Positions 8,552 through 17,009 of a DNA stretch of 64,000 bases are shown here, one piece after another. Both the position numbers and the translations under genes were made by a program. Below the pieces are notes generated by a model. The model searched no databases and had not been told where the DNA came from. It saw only the letters and a list, made by a program, of their open reading frames with translations. This DNA comes from Neogemmobacter tilapiae (GTDB taxonomy: Bacteria > Pseudomonadota > Alphaproteobacteria > Rhodobacterales > Rhodobacteraceae). Every line of letters starts with the position of its first letter. The first letter of the stretch is position 1. The stretch lies in the NCBI RefSeq assembly GCF_014652215.1, contig NZ_BMYJ01000005.1, positions 250,026-314,025 on the forward strand, in the 5' to 3' direction.

Positions 8552-8709
8552 GCAATGCTGCATTGCGGCAATTGGGGGACTCCTGCGAGGCTTCGGTATA
8601 TTTCTGTCAGGGATTTCCCTACAACCTTCGCCGCATCTCTATTTTTTCTGACTTTAATTCAAATACTTGTCGCCCCATCCTGAGGGCAGGAATCACGCTG
8701 CAATGCGGC
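8552..8709. promoter_or_regulatory. algD upstream region with repeated GCAATGC/GCATTGC motifs
   Basis: A near-continuous palindrome GCAATGC-T-GCATTGC lies at 8552-8566, directly after the terminator. A second copy of the half-motif, GCAATGCGGC, is at 8700-8709, 30 bases before the algD start, and matches the sequence upstream of the regulator gene. The stretch between is AT-richer than the surroundings, as expected for a promoter. I cannot place -35/-10 boxes with confidence. Confidence 0.35.
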
Positions 8710-8739
8710 ATATGACAACTATTTGGACGGATGGACACG

Positions 8740-10059
8740 ATGGCAAAAATTTCAGTTTTCGGCATTGGTTACGTAGGTGTCGTCTCGGCGGCTTGTCTGG
8801 CGAAAGACGGTCATACGGTCGTGGCGGTGGATGTCGATCCGGGCAAGGTCGCCTCGATCAATGCGGGCACTTCGCCCATCGTGGAAAACGGCCTGCCCGA
8901 ACTGATCGCCGAAATGGTGGCCGCGGGTCGTCTGACCGCGACCACCGATTTCGCGGCGGCGGTTCATGCCACCGATGCCTCGTTCGTCTGCGTCGGCACG
9001 CCTTCGGCTGCGGATGGGTCGCTAGGGCTGACCTATGTCTCGGGTGTTTGCGAAAGCATTGGTAAGGCCATTGCCACCAAAGGCAGCCGCCATGCGGTGA
9101 TCATGCGTTCGACCATTGTGCCCGGCACGATGGAGGGCACCTGCATCCCCCTGCTGGAAAAAGCCAGCGGCATGGTCGCCGGGCGCGATTTCGGCGTGGG
9201 CTATTACCCGGAGTTCCTGCGCGAAAGCACCGCAATCGAAGATTACTACAACCCCGGCCTGATCGTCTTTGGCGCGATGGACGAACCGACCGGCGCTTTG
9301 CTGACGGCGCTGAACGAAGGCTTGGATTGCGCCATCCATCTGGTCGATGTCCGCACCGCCGAAATGGTGAAATACACCTCGAATTCCTGGCGGGCGGTCA
9401 AAGTCACTTTCGCCAATGAAATCGGCAACATCGCCAAGGCCTCGGGTCTGGATGGCCAGTTGGTGATGAAAATCCTGTGTTCCGACCACAAGGTTTCCAT
9501 GTCGCCCTATTTCATGCGTCCGGGCTTTGCCTTTGGCGGGTCTTGCCTGCCCAAAGACGTCCGCGCCCTGCGCTCCCTCTCGCGCAACAAATCGGTGGCC
9601 ACCCCCCTGCTCGACGCCGTTCTGGTCGCCAATGCCGAACAGATCGCCCGCGCCGAGCGGATGATCGAGGCCTCGGGCGTCAAAAAGGTGGGTCTGGTGG
9701 GCATCAGCTTCAAACCCGGCACCGATGATCTGCGCGAAAGCCCCCTCGCGGAACTGGCCTCGCGCCTGATCGACAAGGGGCTGGAGCTCAAGATCTATGA
9801 CCCCTTCGTCCAAGAAGCCTATGACAATGACATGAGCGCGGCCGGCCGGGGCAATGACTACAACATCGATGTCAAAAGCCGTCTGGAACCCAGCATCGAA
9901 GATCTGATCGCGCATTCCGAAATCGTGCTGGTGGGCAACAAATACGAAGAAACCGTCGCCCCCCTGACCGCCGCCATGTCGAACCGCAAAATGGTCGATC
10001 TGACCCGCATCAATCCCAAGGCGCGCAGCCAGGGCCTGTATCAAGGGATCTGCTGGTAA
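8740..10059 (+). CDS. algD: GDP-mannose 6-dehydrogenase AlgD
   Basis: Oxidises GDP-mannose to GDP-mannuronate with two NAD, the committed step to alginate. The N terminus has the Rossmann motif Gly-Ile-Gly-Tyr-Val-Gly. The central part matches Pseudomonas AlgD closely: Asn-Glu-Ile-Gly-Asn-Ile-Ala-Lys, then Asp-His-Lys, then Met-Arg-Pro-Gly-Phe-Ala-Phe-Gly-Gly-Ser-Cys-Leu-Pro-Lys-Asp with the catalytic Cys at about residue 269. The C terminus ends Gly-Ile-Cys-Trp like the Pseudomonas protein. An ATG at 8731 is also possible; 8740 has better Shine-Dalgarno spacing and puts the protein (439 residues) at family length. First gene of the biosynthetic operon. Confidence 0.96.
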   Translation: MAKISVFGIGYVGVVSAACLAKDGHTVVAVDVDPGKVASINAGTSPIVENGLPELIAEMVAAGRLTATTDFAAAVHATDASFVCVGTPSAADGSLGLTYVSGVCESIGKAIATKGSRHAVIMRSTIVPGTMEGTCIPLLEKASGMVAGRDFGVGYYPEFLRESTAIEDYYNPGLIVFGAMDEPTGALLTALNEGLDCAIHLVDVRTAEMVKYTSNSWRAVKVTFANEIGNIAKASGLDGQLVMKILCSDHKVSMSPYFMRPGFAFGGSCLPKDVRALRSLSRNKSVATPLLDAVLVANAEQIARAERMIEASGVKKVGLVGISFKPGTDDLRESPLAELASRLIDKGLELKIYDPFVQEAYDNDMSAAGRGNDYNIDVKSRLEPSIEDLIAHSEIVLVGNKYEETVAPLTAAMSNRKMVDLTRINPKARSQGLYQGICW

Positions 10060-10063
10060 TCCG

Positions 10064-11527
10064 ATGCTGGGGCATGTTGCATATATCGCGGCCTTTCTGG
10101 CGCTTTCGGCCAGCGTGCCCCTGCATGATCTGGGGCCTGCTGGTCAGGCCCTGATCGTCATCGGCCTGATCGGGGCTTGGCGCTACACTTGGGCGCTGAT
10201 CAATTTTACCCGTGCGGTGATCTATCTGAAATGGGCCTATCCCCGCCAAAAGGCGCGGGTCGAGGCCGCCTATGCCGAACGCCCCTTCCCCGCCCACGCC
10301 TATTTCCTTGTCACCAGCTTCAAGATCGGCGTCGACACCACCACCCGCGTCTATCGTTCGATCTTTGAGGCCGCCCTGCAATCGGCGGGCGGCGCGACCA
10401 TCGTCGCCTCCGTCGTCGACACCGCCGATGTCCGCCTCATCCGCCGCATCTATGAAACCGTTGTCGGCTCCCAGCACGGCGTCGATCTGCTGATCGACCA
10501 AATCCCCGGCACCGGCAAGCGTGACGCCCTGGCTCGCAGCTTCCGCCTCATCGCCCGCAAGGCCCCCACCCGCCACGACATCCTCATCGTTGCCGATGGC
10601 GACAGCTGCGTCCCCCTTGACATCGTCGCCCGCACCGCCCCCTTCTTCACCGATCCCCGCATCGGCGCGCTGACCACCGACGAGCATGTCGAAATCCCCG
10701 AACCGGGCCTCTTCGCCGATTGGTTCTCGCTCCGCTTCACCCAGCGACAGGTCATGATGTCCTCCATGGGCCTTTCGGGCCGCGTCCTGACCCTGACGGG
10801 CCGTATGTCGGTGTTTCGCGCCGACCTTGCGACCCATCCCGAATTCATTTCGATGGTCCAGCATGACAGCATCGACCACTGGCGTCTGGGCCGCGTCTCC
10901 TTCCTGACCGGCGACGACAAATCCACCTGGTTCTGGCTGCTGAAAAACGGCTGGCGCATGGCCTATCTGCCCGATGTCGCCTCCCTTTCCATGGAAACCC
11001 AGCCCAAGCCCGGTTTTGTGGACAGTGCCGTCACCCTCATGACCCGCTGGTTTGGCAACATGCTGCGCACCAATGGCCGCGCCCTCGCCCTTTCGCCCAG
11101 CAAAATCGGCTGGTTCACCTGGTGGTCCATCCTTGATCAGCGTCTCGGCATCTGGACCACCCTTGCCGGCCCGATCAGCGTCCTCCTTGGGGCCATCTTC
11201 GTCGATCCCCGCGTTATCCTCCTCTATGCCGCTTGGGTCATGCTCACCCGTTATCTGTTCTGCTGGGTTCTGTCCCTTGCCCGCGGCTCCGGCTTTCCCA
11301 TCACCTATCCCTTCCTTTTGTATTTCGGCCAGATCGTCGGGGCCGGGGTCAAAAGCTACATCCTTTTCCGCCTCGACCGTCAGCGCTGGACCCGCCAATC
11401 CGCCAGCGGCCCGAAACGCATCCTGCCTTGGCCTGAACGCGCCAAGGCCTGGTCCTCTGTCTATGTTCACGCCCTTGCCCTTGGCTGGCTGACCCTTGGG
11501 GTCTCGCTGCTGTCGGGGCTGGTCTGA
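10064..11527 (+). CDS. alg8: mannuronan synthase catalytic subunit Alg8
   Basis: Inner-membrane GT2 glycosyltransferase that polymerises GDP-mannuronate and passes the chain to the periplasm with Alg44. The 487-residue protein has two N-terminal hydrophobic segments, a cytosolic catalytic domain and several C-terminal membrane segments. Catalytic acidic residues are visible as Asp178-Gly-Asp180 and Asp206-Glu207 (Thr-Thr-Asp-Glu-His), followed by a Gln-Arg-Gln segment and an Asp-His-Trp-Arg-Leu-Gly block characteristic of Alg8. It starts four bases after algD, with alg44 21 bases downstream. Confidence 0.95.
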   Translation: MLGHVAYIAAFLALSASVPLHDLGPAGQALIVIGLIGAWRYTWALINFTRAVIYLKWAYPRQKARVEAAYAERPFPAHAYFLVTSFKIGVDTTTRVYRSIFEAALQSAGGATIVASVVDTADVRLIRRIYETVVGSQHGVDLLIDQIPGTGKRDALARSFRLIARKAPTRHDILIVADGDSCVPLDIVARTAPFFTDPRIGALTTDEHVEIPEPGLFADWFSLRFTQRQVMMSSMGLSGRVLTLTGRMSVFRADLATHPEFISMVQHDSIDHWRLGRVSFLTGDDKSTWFWLLKNGWRMAYLPDVASLSMETQPKPGFVDSAVTLMTRWFGNMLRTNGRALALSPSKIGWFTWWSILDQRLGIWTTLAGPISVLLGAIFVDPRVILLYAAWVMLTRYLFCWVLSLARGSGFPITYPFLLYFGQIVGAGVKSYILFRLDRQRWTRQSASGPKRILPWPERAKAWSSVYVHALALGWLTLGVSLLSGLV

Positions 11528-11547
11528 GCGCATGTAAAGGAAACGAC

Positions 11548-12651
11548 ATGGAAGCCGACCGCCAACCCCTTGTTCTGGAACAGAAGGTAGATCACATGAC
11601 AATCGCCCCGCCCCTGATGGGAACCGATCCTGCCGAACATCCGGTTCTGGGCCTGCCCTTCGCCGCTGAAATTGACGGGCGCAACTACCGGGGCGAGGGC
11701 ATCTCGCTGACAAGGGCCGAGATTGTGGGCCTGATCGACCCGCATCTGGATGCCGCCTCTCGCCTTGTCACACTGCAATTCGCCTTTGACGGTTTCACCG
11801 TCGCATTGGCCGTCGAATGCGTGATCGACGCCCCCAGCGGCGCGGGCCGTGCCGTGCTGGCCTTCCGCGATCCGGCGGGCGACCATCTGCCCCAACTGCG
11901 GCATCTGCTGAATTCCTGGGTGGCGGGCGACGTGGTGGCGATGGGGCCGGTCTTGGGCATTTCCACCCAGCGCCCCGCTGCCAAACCAAAGGCCGCGGCG
12001 GGTGAAGGTCGCAGCCTCATCCGCCGTCTGGCGGGCGGCGCGGCCCTGGCGGTCCTGACCGGCGTTCTGGTGCTGTCGGTGGCCCGGATCGGCTATGCCC
12101 GGCTTTATGCGGTGCACATGCCGGTGGCGGGGCAGGTCATGGCACAGGGCCAGACCCTGCGCGCCGTGGCAGCGGGCCAGATCGACTATGCAAACCCCAA
12201 TGCCGCCCAAGGCGAGGTGGCATTTTCGCTGGCGACGGTGGCGGGCACCTCTGTCTCTATCGCCATGCCCTGCGATTGTGCGGGCCAACTGGCCGGGGCA
12301 GGGGTGGGCGATACCGTTCTGGCGGGCGATCCGGTGATGAGCCTTGCGGCAAAAGACGCGCCGCTGGTGATGGGTCTGACCACACCGCGCGAACATCTGT
12401 TTGAACTGGCCGCGGCAGACCATCTGACGGCCACTTTCCCCGATGGGGTCAGGCTGACACTTCATGCCGATCCCGCCAGCCTGACGCAGGCGATGGGCAG
12501 CAAGACCGATCAGGACGTGACGGTTCTGCTGTTGCCCGAACAGCCGCTTGCGGCGGAACGCCAAGGCCAACTGGCACAACTGACCATCATCCGGCCCACC
12601 CCCCGGCTGATGACCCCGCTTGTCGATTTCATGGAAGACTTTGGATTTTAA
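11548..12651 (+). CDS. alg44: Alg44-like copolymerase with degenerate PilZ domain
   Basis: 367 residues: a cytosolic PilZ-like domain (about 25-140), one membrane segment (about 155-180) and a periplasmic HlyD-like part containing Met-Pro-Cys-Asp-Cys, matching the Pro-Cys-Asp-Cys of Pseudomonas Alg44. In Pseudomonas the PilZ domain binds c-di-GMP through RxxxR and DxSxxG, which switches polymerisation on. Here the aligned positions read Glu30-His-Pro-Val-Leu34 and Ser53-Leu-Thr-Arg-Ala-Glu58, so every signature residue is different. Loss of c-di-GMP control is inferred. The gene starts after a good AAGGAAA ribosome site and lies between alg8 and the algA-like gene, which fixes its identity. 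Confidence 0.88.
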   Translation: MEADRQPLVLEQKVDHMTIAPPLMGTDPAEHPVLGLPFAAEIDGRNYRGEGISLTRAEIVGLIDPHLDAASRLVTLQFAFDGFTVALAVECVIDAPSGAGRAVLAFRDPAGDHLPQLRHLLNSWVAGDVVAMGPVLGISTQRPAAKPKAAAGEGRSLIRRLAGGAALAVLTGVLVLSVARIGYARLYAVHMPVAGQVMAQGQTLRAVAAGQIDYANPNAAQGEVAFSLATVAGTSVSIAMPCDCAGQLAGAGVGDTVLAGDPVMSLAAKDAPLVMGLTTPREHLFELAAADHLTATFPDGVRLTLHADPASLTQAMGSKTDQDVTVLLLPEQPLAAERQGQLAQLTIIRPTPRLMTPLVDFMEDFGF

Positions 12652-12666
12652 CGAAGGACTTTTCAG

Positions 12667-14112
12667 ATGAGCTATTCCATCCACCCCGTCATCCTTTGCG
12701 GCGGCATGGGCTCGCGCCTGTGGCCCATGTCGCGCGTCGAACAGCCCAAGCAGTTCCAGCCCGTCGGGGCCAAGGGCAGCCTGACCTATTTCCAGACCAC
12801 CATCCAGCGCCACCGCAGCACGGGTTTTCAGGAACCGATCGTGGTGACGAACGCCCGCCATGCGGCCATCGTCGACCGGCAGATGCGCGAATTGCAACTG
12901 CGCGGGCTGGTGATTGCCGAACCCGTGGGGCGGAATACTGGCCCCGCCGTTCTGGCGGCGGCGCTGGCCGTCTTGCAGGACGATCCGGATGGACAGTTGC
13001 TGGTCCTGCCCTCGGATCACATCATCAAGGGCGATCTGAACAGGACGGTTCTGGCCATGGCGCGGGCCGCCGACGAAGGCCGGATCGTGACCTTCGGCAT
13101 CGAACCCGGCTATCCGGAAACCGGCTTTGGTTATATCGTCGATGGCGGCGAATATGTCGGCTATCCCGGCCTGCACAGGGTTGAACAATTCGCCGAAAAG
13201 CCGAATTTCGACCGGGCGGTGGAACTGATCACCTCGGGTGCCGCCTATTGGGCCTCGGGCATCAGCCTCTTCCGTGCCGATACACTGGTCGAGGAATTTC
13301 GGCGTTATGATCCGGTGGGCTATGCCGCCGTGGCGCGGGCCTTTGCCAAGGCTTCCGGGCCGAAAGACCGACTGCTGCTTGAGGAAAGCCATTTCGCGCA
13401 GGCCACAAACCAGCCCACCGAAAGGATCGTCTTTGAACGTTCGGCAGCCATCGCACTGGCCCCAGTGCGGGACATCGAATGGGATGATGTCGGGGCCTGG
13501 AATGCCGTGCATCAGATTTCGGAACGCTGTGCCGACAACAACGTGACGCGGGGCGATGTGATCACGGTCGATACCGCCAATTCGCTGGTGCAAAGCGACA
13601 GCCGTCTGGTGGCGGTGATCGGGATGCGCGACGTGATCGTGGTCGAAACCGCCGATGCGGTTCTGGTGGCGCACCGCGACCATGCGCAAAGCGTCAAGCA
13701 GGTGGTGGAAACGCTCATGGCCGAGGACCGGCCCGAGGTCCGGTCGCACAAGGTCCGCGACACGGCTTGGGGGCAGGTGGAGCATCTGGCCAAGGCGCGG
13801 AACTATGAAATGCGGATGCTGACAGTGGAACCGGGGGCCTCGCTGCGGGTGAACGGGACGGGTGTCGCGCCCAGCATGCTGACGGTGATTTCGGGCGCAG
13901 GCTATTGCGGCGCGCCGGGGGCCGAGATGCGGATCGAACGCGGGCTGACCTTGCCGATTGCGGCGGATCATGCGCTGCCGGTGCGGAACGGCACGACCGA
14001 GGTGCTGCGTCTGATCCAGCTTTGCTTTTCGTCGGAACCGGCAGGCAGCAAGACCGAAACGCTGGCGCAAGTGGTGGCGACCCACGCCCTGCGCAATGCC
14101 CCTGCGGCATGA
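12667..14112 (+). CDS. AlgA-like mannose-1-phosphate guanylyltransferase with degenerate isomerase domain
   Basis: 481 residues. The N-terminal nucleotidyltransferase is intact: Cys-Gly-Gly-Met-Gly-Ser-Arg-Leu-Trp-Pro at the start and Phe-Ala-Glu-Lys-Pro near residue 175, so it should make GDP-mannose from mannose-1-phosphate for AlgD. The C-terminal cupin normally acts as phosphomannose isomerase through a Gln-x-His-His-His...Glu-His cluster. Here the equivalent stretch (about residues 394-405) reads Arg-Val-Asn-Gly-Thr-Gly-Val-Ala-Pro-Ser-Met-Leu, with no histidine. The isomerase is therefore probably inactive and mannose-6-phosphate must come from another enzyme. Its stop overlaps the algG-like start (ATGA). 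Confidence 0.9.
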   Translation: MSYSIHPVILCGGMGSRLWPMSRVEQPKQFQPVGAKGSLTYFQTTIQRHRSTGFQEPIVVTNARHAAIVDRQMRELQLRGLVIAEPVGRNTGPAVLAAALAVLQDDPDGQLLVLPSDHIIKGDLNRTVLAMARAADEGRIVTFGIEPGYPETGFGYIVDGGEYVGYPGLHRVEQFAEKPNFDRAVELITSGAAYWASGISLFRADTLVEEFRRYDPVGYAAVARAFAKASGPKDRLLLEESHFAQATNQPTERIVFERSAAIALAPVRDIEWDDVGAWNAVHQISERCADNNVTRGDVITVDTANSLVQSDSRLVAVIGMRDVIVVETADAVLVAHRDHAQSVKQVVETLMAEDRPEVRSHKVRDTAWGQVEHLAKARNYEMRMLTVEPGASLRVNGTGVAPSMLTVISGAGYCGAPGAEMRIERGLTLPIAADHALPVRNGTTEVLRLIQLCFSSEPAGSKTETLAQVVATHALRNAPAA

Positions 14113-15533
14113 TCGGGGGAATGGTCATGGGGTGGGGAAAGGCGGCCATCGGCATTTGGCTTTGCAGCAGCGCGGCGGTCTGGGCCGAGCCGGTCAGCCG
14201 GGAACAGGCCGAGGCGATGCGGCTGGCCCTCGGGCTGGCTGCGCCTATGGCCTTGGCCTCGCCGCCAATCCAAAGCCCGCCGCTTTTGCCCGGTCCCGCA
14301 CGGGCGGAGTTCGCGGATCTACAGGCCGCGTTGACGCAGGTGGCGATCCTGTCCGGGGCCAACGACCAACTGGCGCTGATCAAGGCGCAGCAGGGCCCCG
14401 CGCTCTATCTGCGGGGCGGACAGACGACCTTGCCCGAACTGGCGCGGATGTTGAAGCTTCAGGGTGATGACGCCCTGACCTTCCGTGATGGGGCCTATCA
14501 CCTGTCCCGCCCGCTGATCGTCTGGTCCGATGCGGCCCTGTCGATCCTGCCCGGCGAAGAACTGGTGATGGACCGTGCCGCAGGGGCGTTTCTGATCAGC
14601 TTTGGTGATCTGCGGCTGCAAGGCGGCCACCTGTCCGGCGCGGGGGCGGCCCCGACCGCCAGCCCCGATTTCGCGCCCTTCGTGCTGGTCGCGGGGCAGG
14701 GCACGCTTTGGGCCGAAGGGGCGGAGTTTTCCGCGCTGGGCCTGACGGGAACCCGGCTTTTCGGCGGCGTGACCGTAATGACCCAAGGGCTGACTGCACC
14801 CAAGGCCCCCGTCCATTTGCTGGGCAACCAGTTTCACGCCGTGGGCAAGCTGGCCCTGATCGGGACAGACAAGGCGCGGGTGCAGGGCAATGCGCTTTCA
14901 GGCCCATTGCTTCTGGACGGGGGGCAGGGCGCGCTGCTGCTGGACAATGACATCCGGCCCGATTTCGGCACAGGCCTGCGCATCACCGGGGGGGCCACAG
15001 CGTCGCGGGTGCAGGGCAATCTGGTTCAGGGTGCCGCCACCGGCATTCTGGTGGATCGCGGGGCGGTGGGTCTTATAATCACGGGCAATATGGTTCTGGG
15101 CAATACGGGCGACGGCATCCGCCTGTCGCGCGGCACCTGCGCGCAGGTCGCAGGCAATCTGGTGCAGGGCAATGCGGCGGTCGGTCTGCGCCTGAACGAC
15201 CAGATCGCGGCCAGTGTCACAGGCAATGCCTTCTTGGACAACGGCACGGCAGCCATCGACCTGAGCGGTCAATCCATCGAGGGGGGCACGACCCGGCTGG
15301 AAGCCAATCTGATCGCAGGCAACCGCGAGGGGCTGCGTGGTGCCGGGATCGGTTCGGTTCTGATGCTGGCCAACCGCACGCAGGACCAGCTTCCCCGCCT
15401 GTTTGGCGGTGAATTCGCGGCCCATCTGCCCGCCTATCTGACCGAAACGCAAAAAGGTGAGGGGCAAAGTTTCCTGATCACCGCCGCAGGCGGGGCGGCG
15501 CAAGCGGCCCCCGACTGCCAAGGGGGGATGTGA
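14109..15533 (+). CDS. AlgG-like periplasmic parallel beta-helix protein lacking DPHD
   Basis: About 474 residues with a signal peptide (Met-Gly-Trp-Gly-Lys at residue 7 onward, hydrophobic core, predicted cut after Ala-Val-Trp-Ala). The mature protein is a right-handed beta-helix: repeats of Val-x-Gly-Asn-x-Val/Ala-x-Gly-Asn run from about 14,880 to 15,330. By position in the operon it is the AlgG counterpart; AlgG is a mannuronan C5-epimerase that also guards the polymer in the periplasm. I find no DPHD or any DPH in it, the motif holding the catalytic His and Asp. It may keep only the scaffold role. The start overlaps the upstream stop; algI begins one base after its stop codon. Confidence 0.75.
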   Translation: MIGGMVMGWGKAAIGIWLCSSAAVWAEPVSREQAEAMRLALGLAAPMALASPPIQSPPLLPGPARAEFADLQAALTQVAILSGANDQLALIKAQQGPALYLRGGQTTLPELARMLKLQGDDALTFRDGAYHLSRPLIVWSDAALSILPGEELVMDRAAGAFLISFGDLRLQGGHLSGAGAAPTASPDFAPFVLVAGQGTLWAEGAEFSALGLTGTRLFGGVTVMTQGLTAPKAPVHLLGNQFHAVGKLALIGTDKARVQGNALSGPLLLDGGQGALLLDNDIRPDFGTGLRITGGATASRVQGNLVQGAATGILVDRGAVGLIITGNMVLGNTGDGIRLSRGTCAQVAGNLVQGNAAVGLRLNDQIAASVTGNAFLDNGTAAIDLSGQSIEGGTTRLEANLIAGNREGLRGAGIGSVLMLANRTQDQLPRLFGGEFAAHLPAYLTETQKGEGQSFLITAAGGAAQAAPDCQGGM

Positions 15534-15534
15534 C

Positions 15535-16998
15535 ATGGTCTTTTCCTCGGAAACCTTTCTGTTCCTATTCCTGCCGCTGTTCCTTGCGGTCTATTATCTG
15601 ACCCCGGCCCGTGCCCGGTCACTCACCATTCTGGCCGGTTCCTATGTCTTCTACGGCTGGTGGCGCGTCGATTTTCTGGGGCTGCTCGTCCTGACCACCT
15701 TTTGGACCTATGGCTTTGGTCTGGCCATCGAACGCGCCCGCAGCGAACTGGCGCGGAATTGGGTGACGGCCATCGGCCTCATCGGCAATCTTAGCGTGCT
15801 CGGTGTCTTTAAATACCTCAACTTCTTCATCGACAGCCTTGCCGCCTTGGCAGGCACCGATGCCGCCGGTCTGGGCGTCCATTGGCGGCTCATTCTGCCC
15901 ATCGGCGTCTCGTTCTATGTCTTTCAGTCGATCAGCTATCTGATCGACGTGCGCCGCGGCGATGTCAAAGCCACCACCAGCTTCTTTGACTTTGCCGCCT
16001 TCATCGCCCTCTTTCCGCAACTCGTCGCCGGGCCCATCCTCCGCTTCAAGGATCTCGCCGACCAGTTTCAGGACCGCCAGCATTCGCCTCAGCTTTTCGC
16101 CGACGGCCTCGCCCGTTTCACCATCGGTCTGGCCAAGAAAGTCCTGATCGCCGACGCTTTGGCCCCCTTGGCCGATCTCGCCTTTGCCACACCCGACCCC
16201 AGCGCCCCTTTGGCCTGGGCCGGGGCCTTGGCCTATATGCTGCAACTCTACTTCGACTTCTCCGGCTATTCCGACATGGCCATTGGCCTTGGCATGATGA
16301 TGGGCTTCCGCTTCATGGAGAATTTCGACGCCCCCTACATCTCCCGTTCCATCACCGAATTCTGGCGCCGCTGGCACATTTCCCTTTCGGTCTGGTTGCG
16401 CGACTATCTGTATGTGCCCTTGGGTGGCAACCGCAAAGGCCCCGCCCGCACCTATGTCAATCTTGTGCTGGTCATGCTGCTGGGCGGCCTTTGGCACGGG
16501 GCCAACTGGACCTTCGTCCTCTGGGGCGCTTGGCATGGCGGTTGGCTCGCCGCCGAACGCGCCACTGGCTTGGCGCGTCAGGGCGGCCTTGCGGCCCATC
16601 TGCGCACCCTGCTGATCGTTCTCTTGGGCTGGATCATGTTCCGCGCAGCCTCTGTCGGCCAAGCGATGGATGTCTATGCCGGGCTTTTCGGCCTGAACGG
16701 GCTGCAACTCGCCCCCGAAATCGCGGTCCACATCTCGCATGAAAGCCTGATCCTGATCCTTGTCGCCGGGGCCATCGCCTTGGCCGAACCGCGCCTGCGC
16801 GATTGGGCCCGTCTGCACTATTTCCCAACCTCCACCGAAAGCCTGGGCGCAACGCTCGACATTGGGCCGCAGCATCGCCCACACCTGACCGGGGCCACCT
16901 CTCTTGTGCCGTCTCTGTTCGTCACCGCTGTCGCTGTCCTTTGCGTCATGCGTCTGGCGGAACAAAGCTTCTCACCCTTCCTGTATTTCCAGTTCTGA
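15535..16998 (+). CDS. algI: MBOAT family alginate O-acetyltransferase AlgI
   Basis: Multi-pass inner-membrane protein (487 residues) that brings acetyl groups into the periplasm for polymer acetylation. It opens with Met-Val-Phe-Ser-Ser-x-x-Phe-Leu-Phe-x-Phe-Leu-Pro, the standard AlgI start. It carries Phe-Trp-Arg-Arg-Trp-His-Ile-Ser-Leu and the essential histidine in Leu-Trp-His-Gly-Ala-Asn-Trp (His321), followed by a second Trp-His-Gly (His334). Ten or so hydrophobic segments are visible. It is followed 11 bases later by algJ, its acetyl-transfer partner. Confidence 0.95.
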   Translation: MVFSSETFLFLFLPLFLAVYYLTPARARSLTILAGSYVFYGWWRVDFLGLLVLTTFWTYGFGLAIERARSELARNWVTAIGLIGNLSVLGVFKYLNFFIDSLAALAGTDAAGLGVHWRLILPIGVSFYVFQSISYLIDVRRGDVKATTSFFDFAAFIALFPQLVAGPILRFKDLADQFQDRQHSPQLFADGLARFTIGLAKKVLIADALAPLADLAFATPDPSAPLAWAGALAYMLQLYFDFSGYSDMAIGLGMMMGFRFMENFDAPYISRSITEFWRRWHISLSVWLRDYLYVPLGGNRKGPARTYVNLVLVMLLGGLWHGANWTFVLWGAWHGGWLAAERATGLARQGGLAAHLRTLLIVLLGWIMFRAASVGQAMDVYAGLFGLNGLQLAPEIAVHISHESLILILVAGAIALAEPRLRDWARLHYFPTSTESLGATLDIGPQHRPHLTGATSLVPSLFVTAVAVLCVMRLAEQSFSPFLYFQF

Positions 16999-17009
16999 AA
17001 GGGGTCGCC

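Noticed and set aside
10010-11713. 567-codon minus-strand open frame opposite alg8
   Set aside because: Same reason: complementary frame of a membrane glycosyltransferase gene.
11467-14085. 872-codon open frame on the minus strand opposite alg8, alg44 and algA-like genes
   Set aside because: It is the antisense shadow of three well-supported plus-strand genes in GC-rich DNA; composition is unlike real proteins (rich in His, Arg, Gln, Pro) and it has no motif.
15619-16965. 448-codon minus-strand open frame opposite algI
   Set aside because: Antisense shadow of a clear MBOAT gene; glycine- and acid-rich with no recognisable domain.
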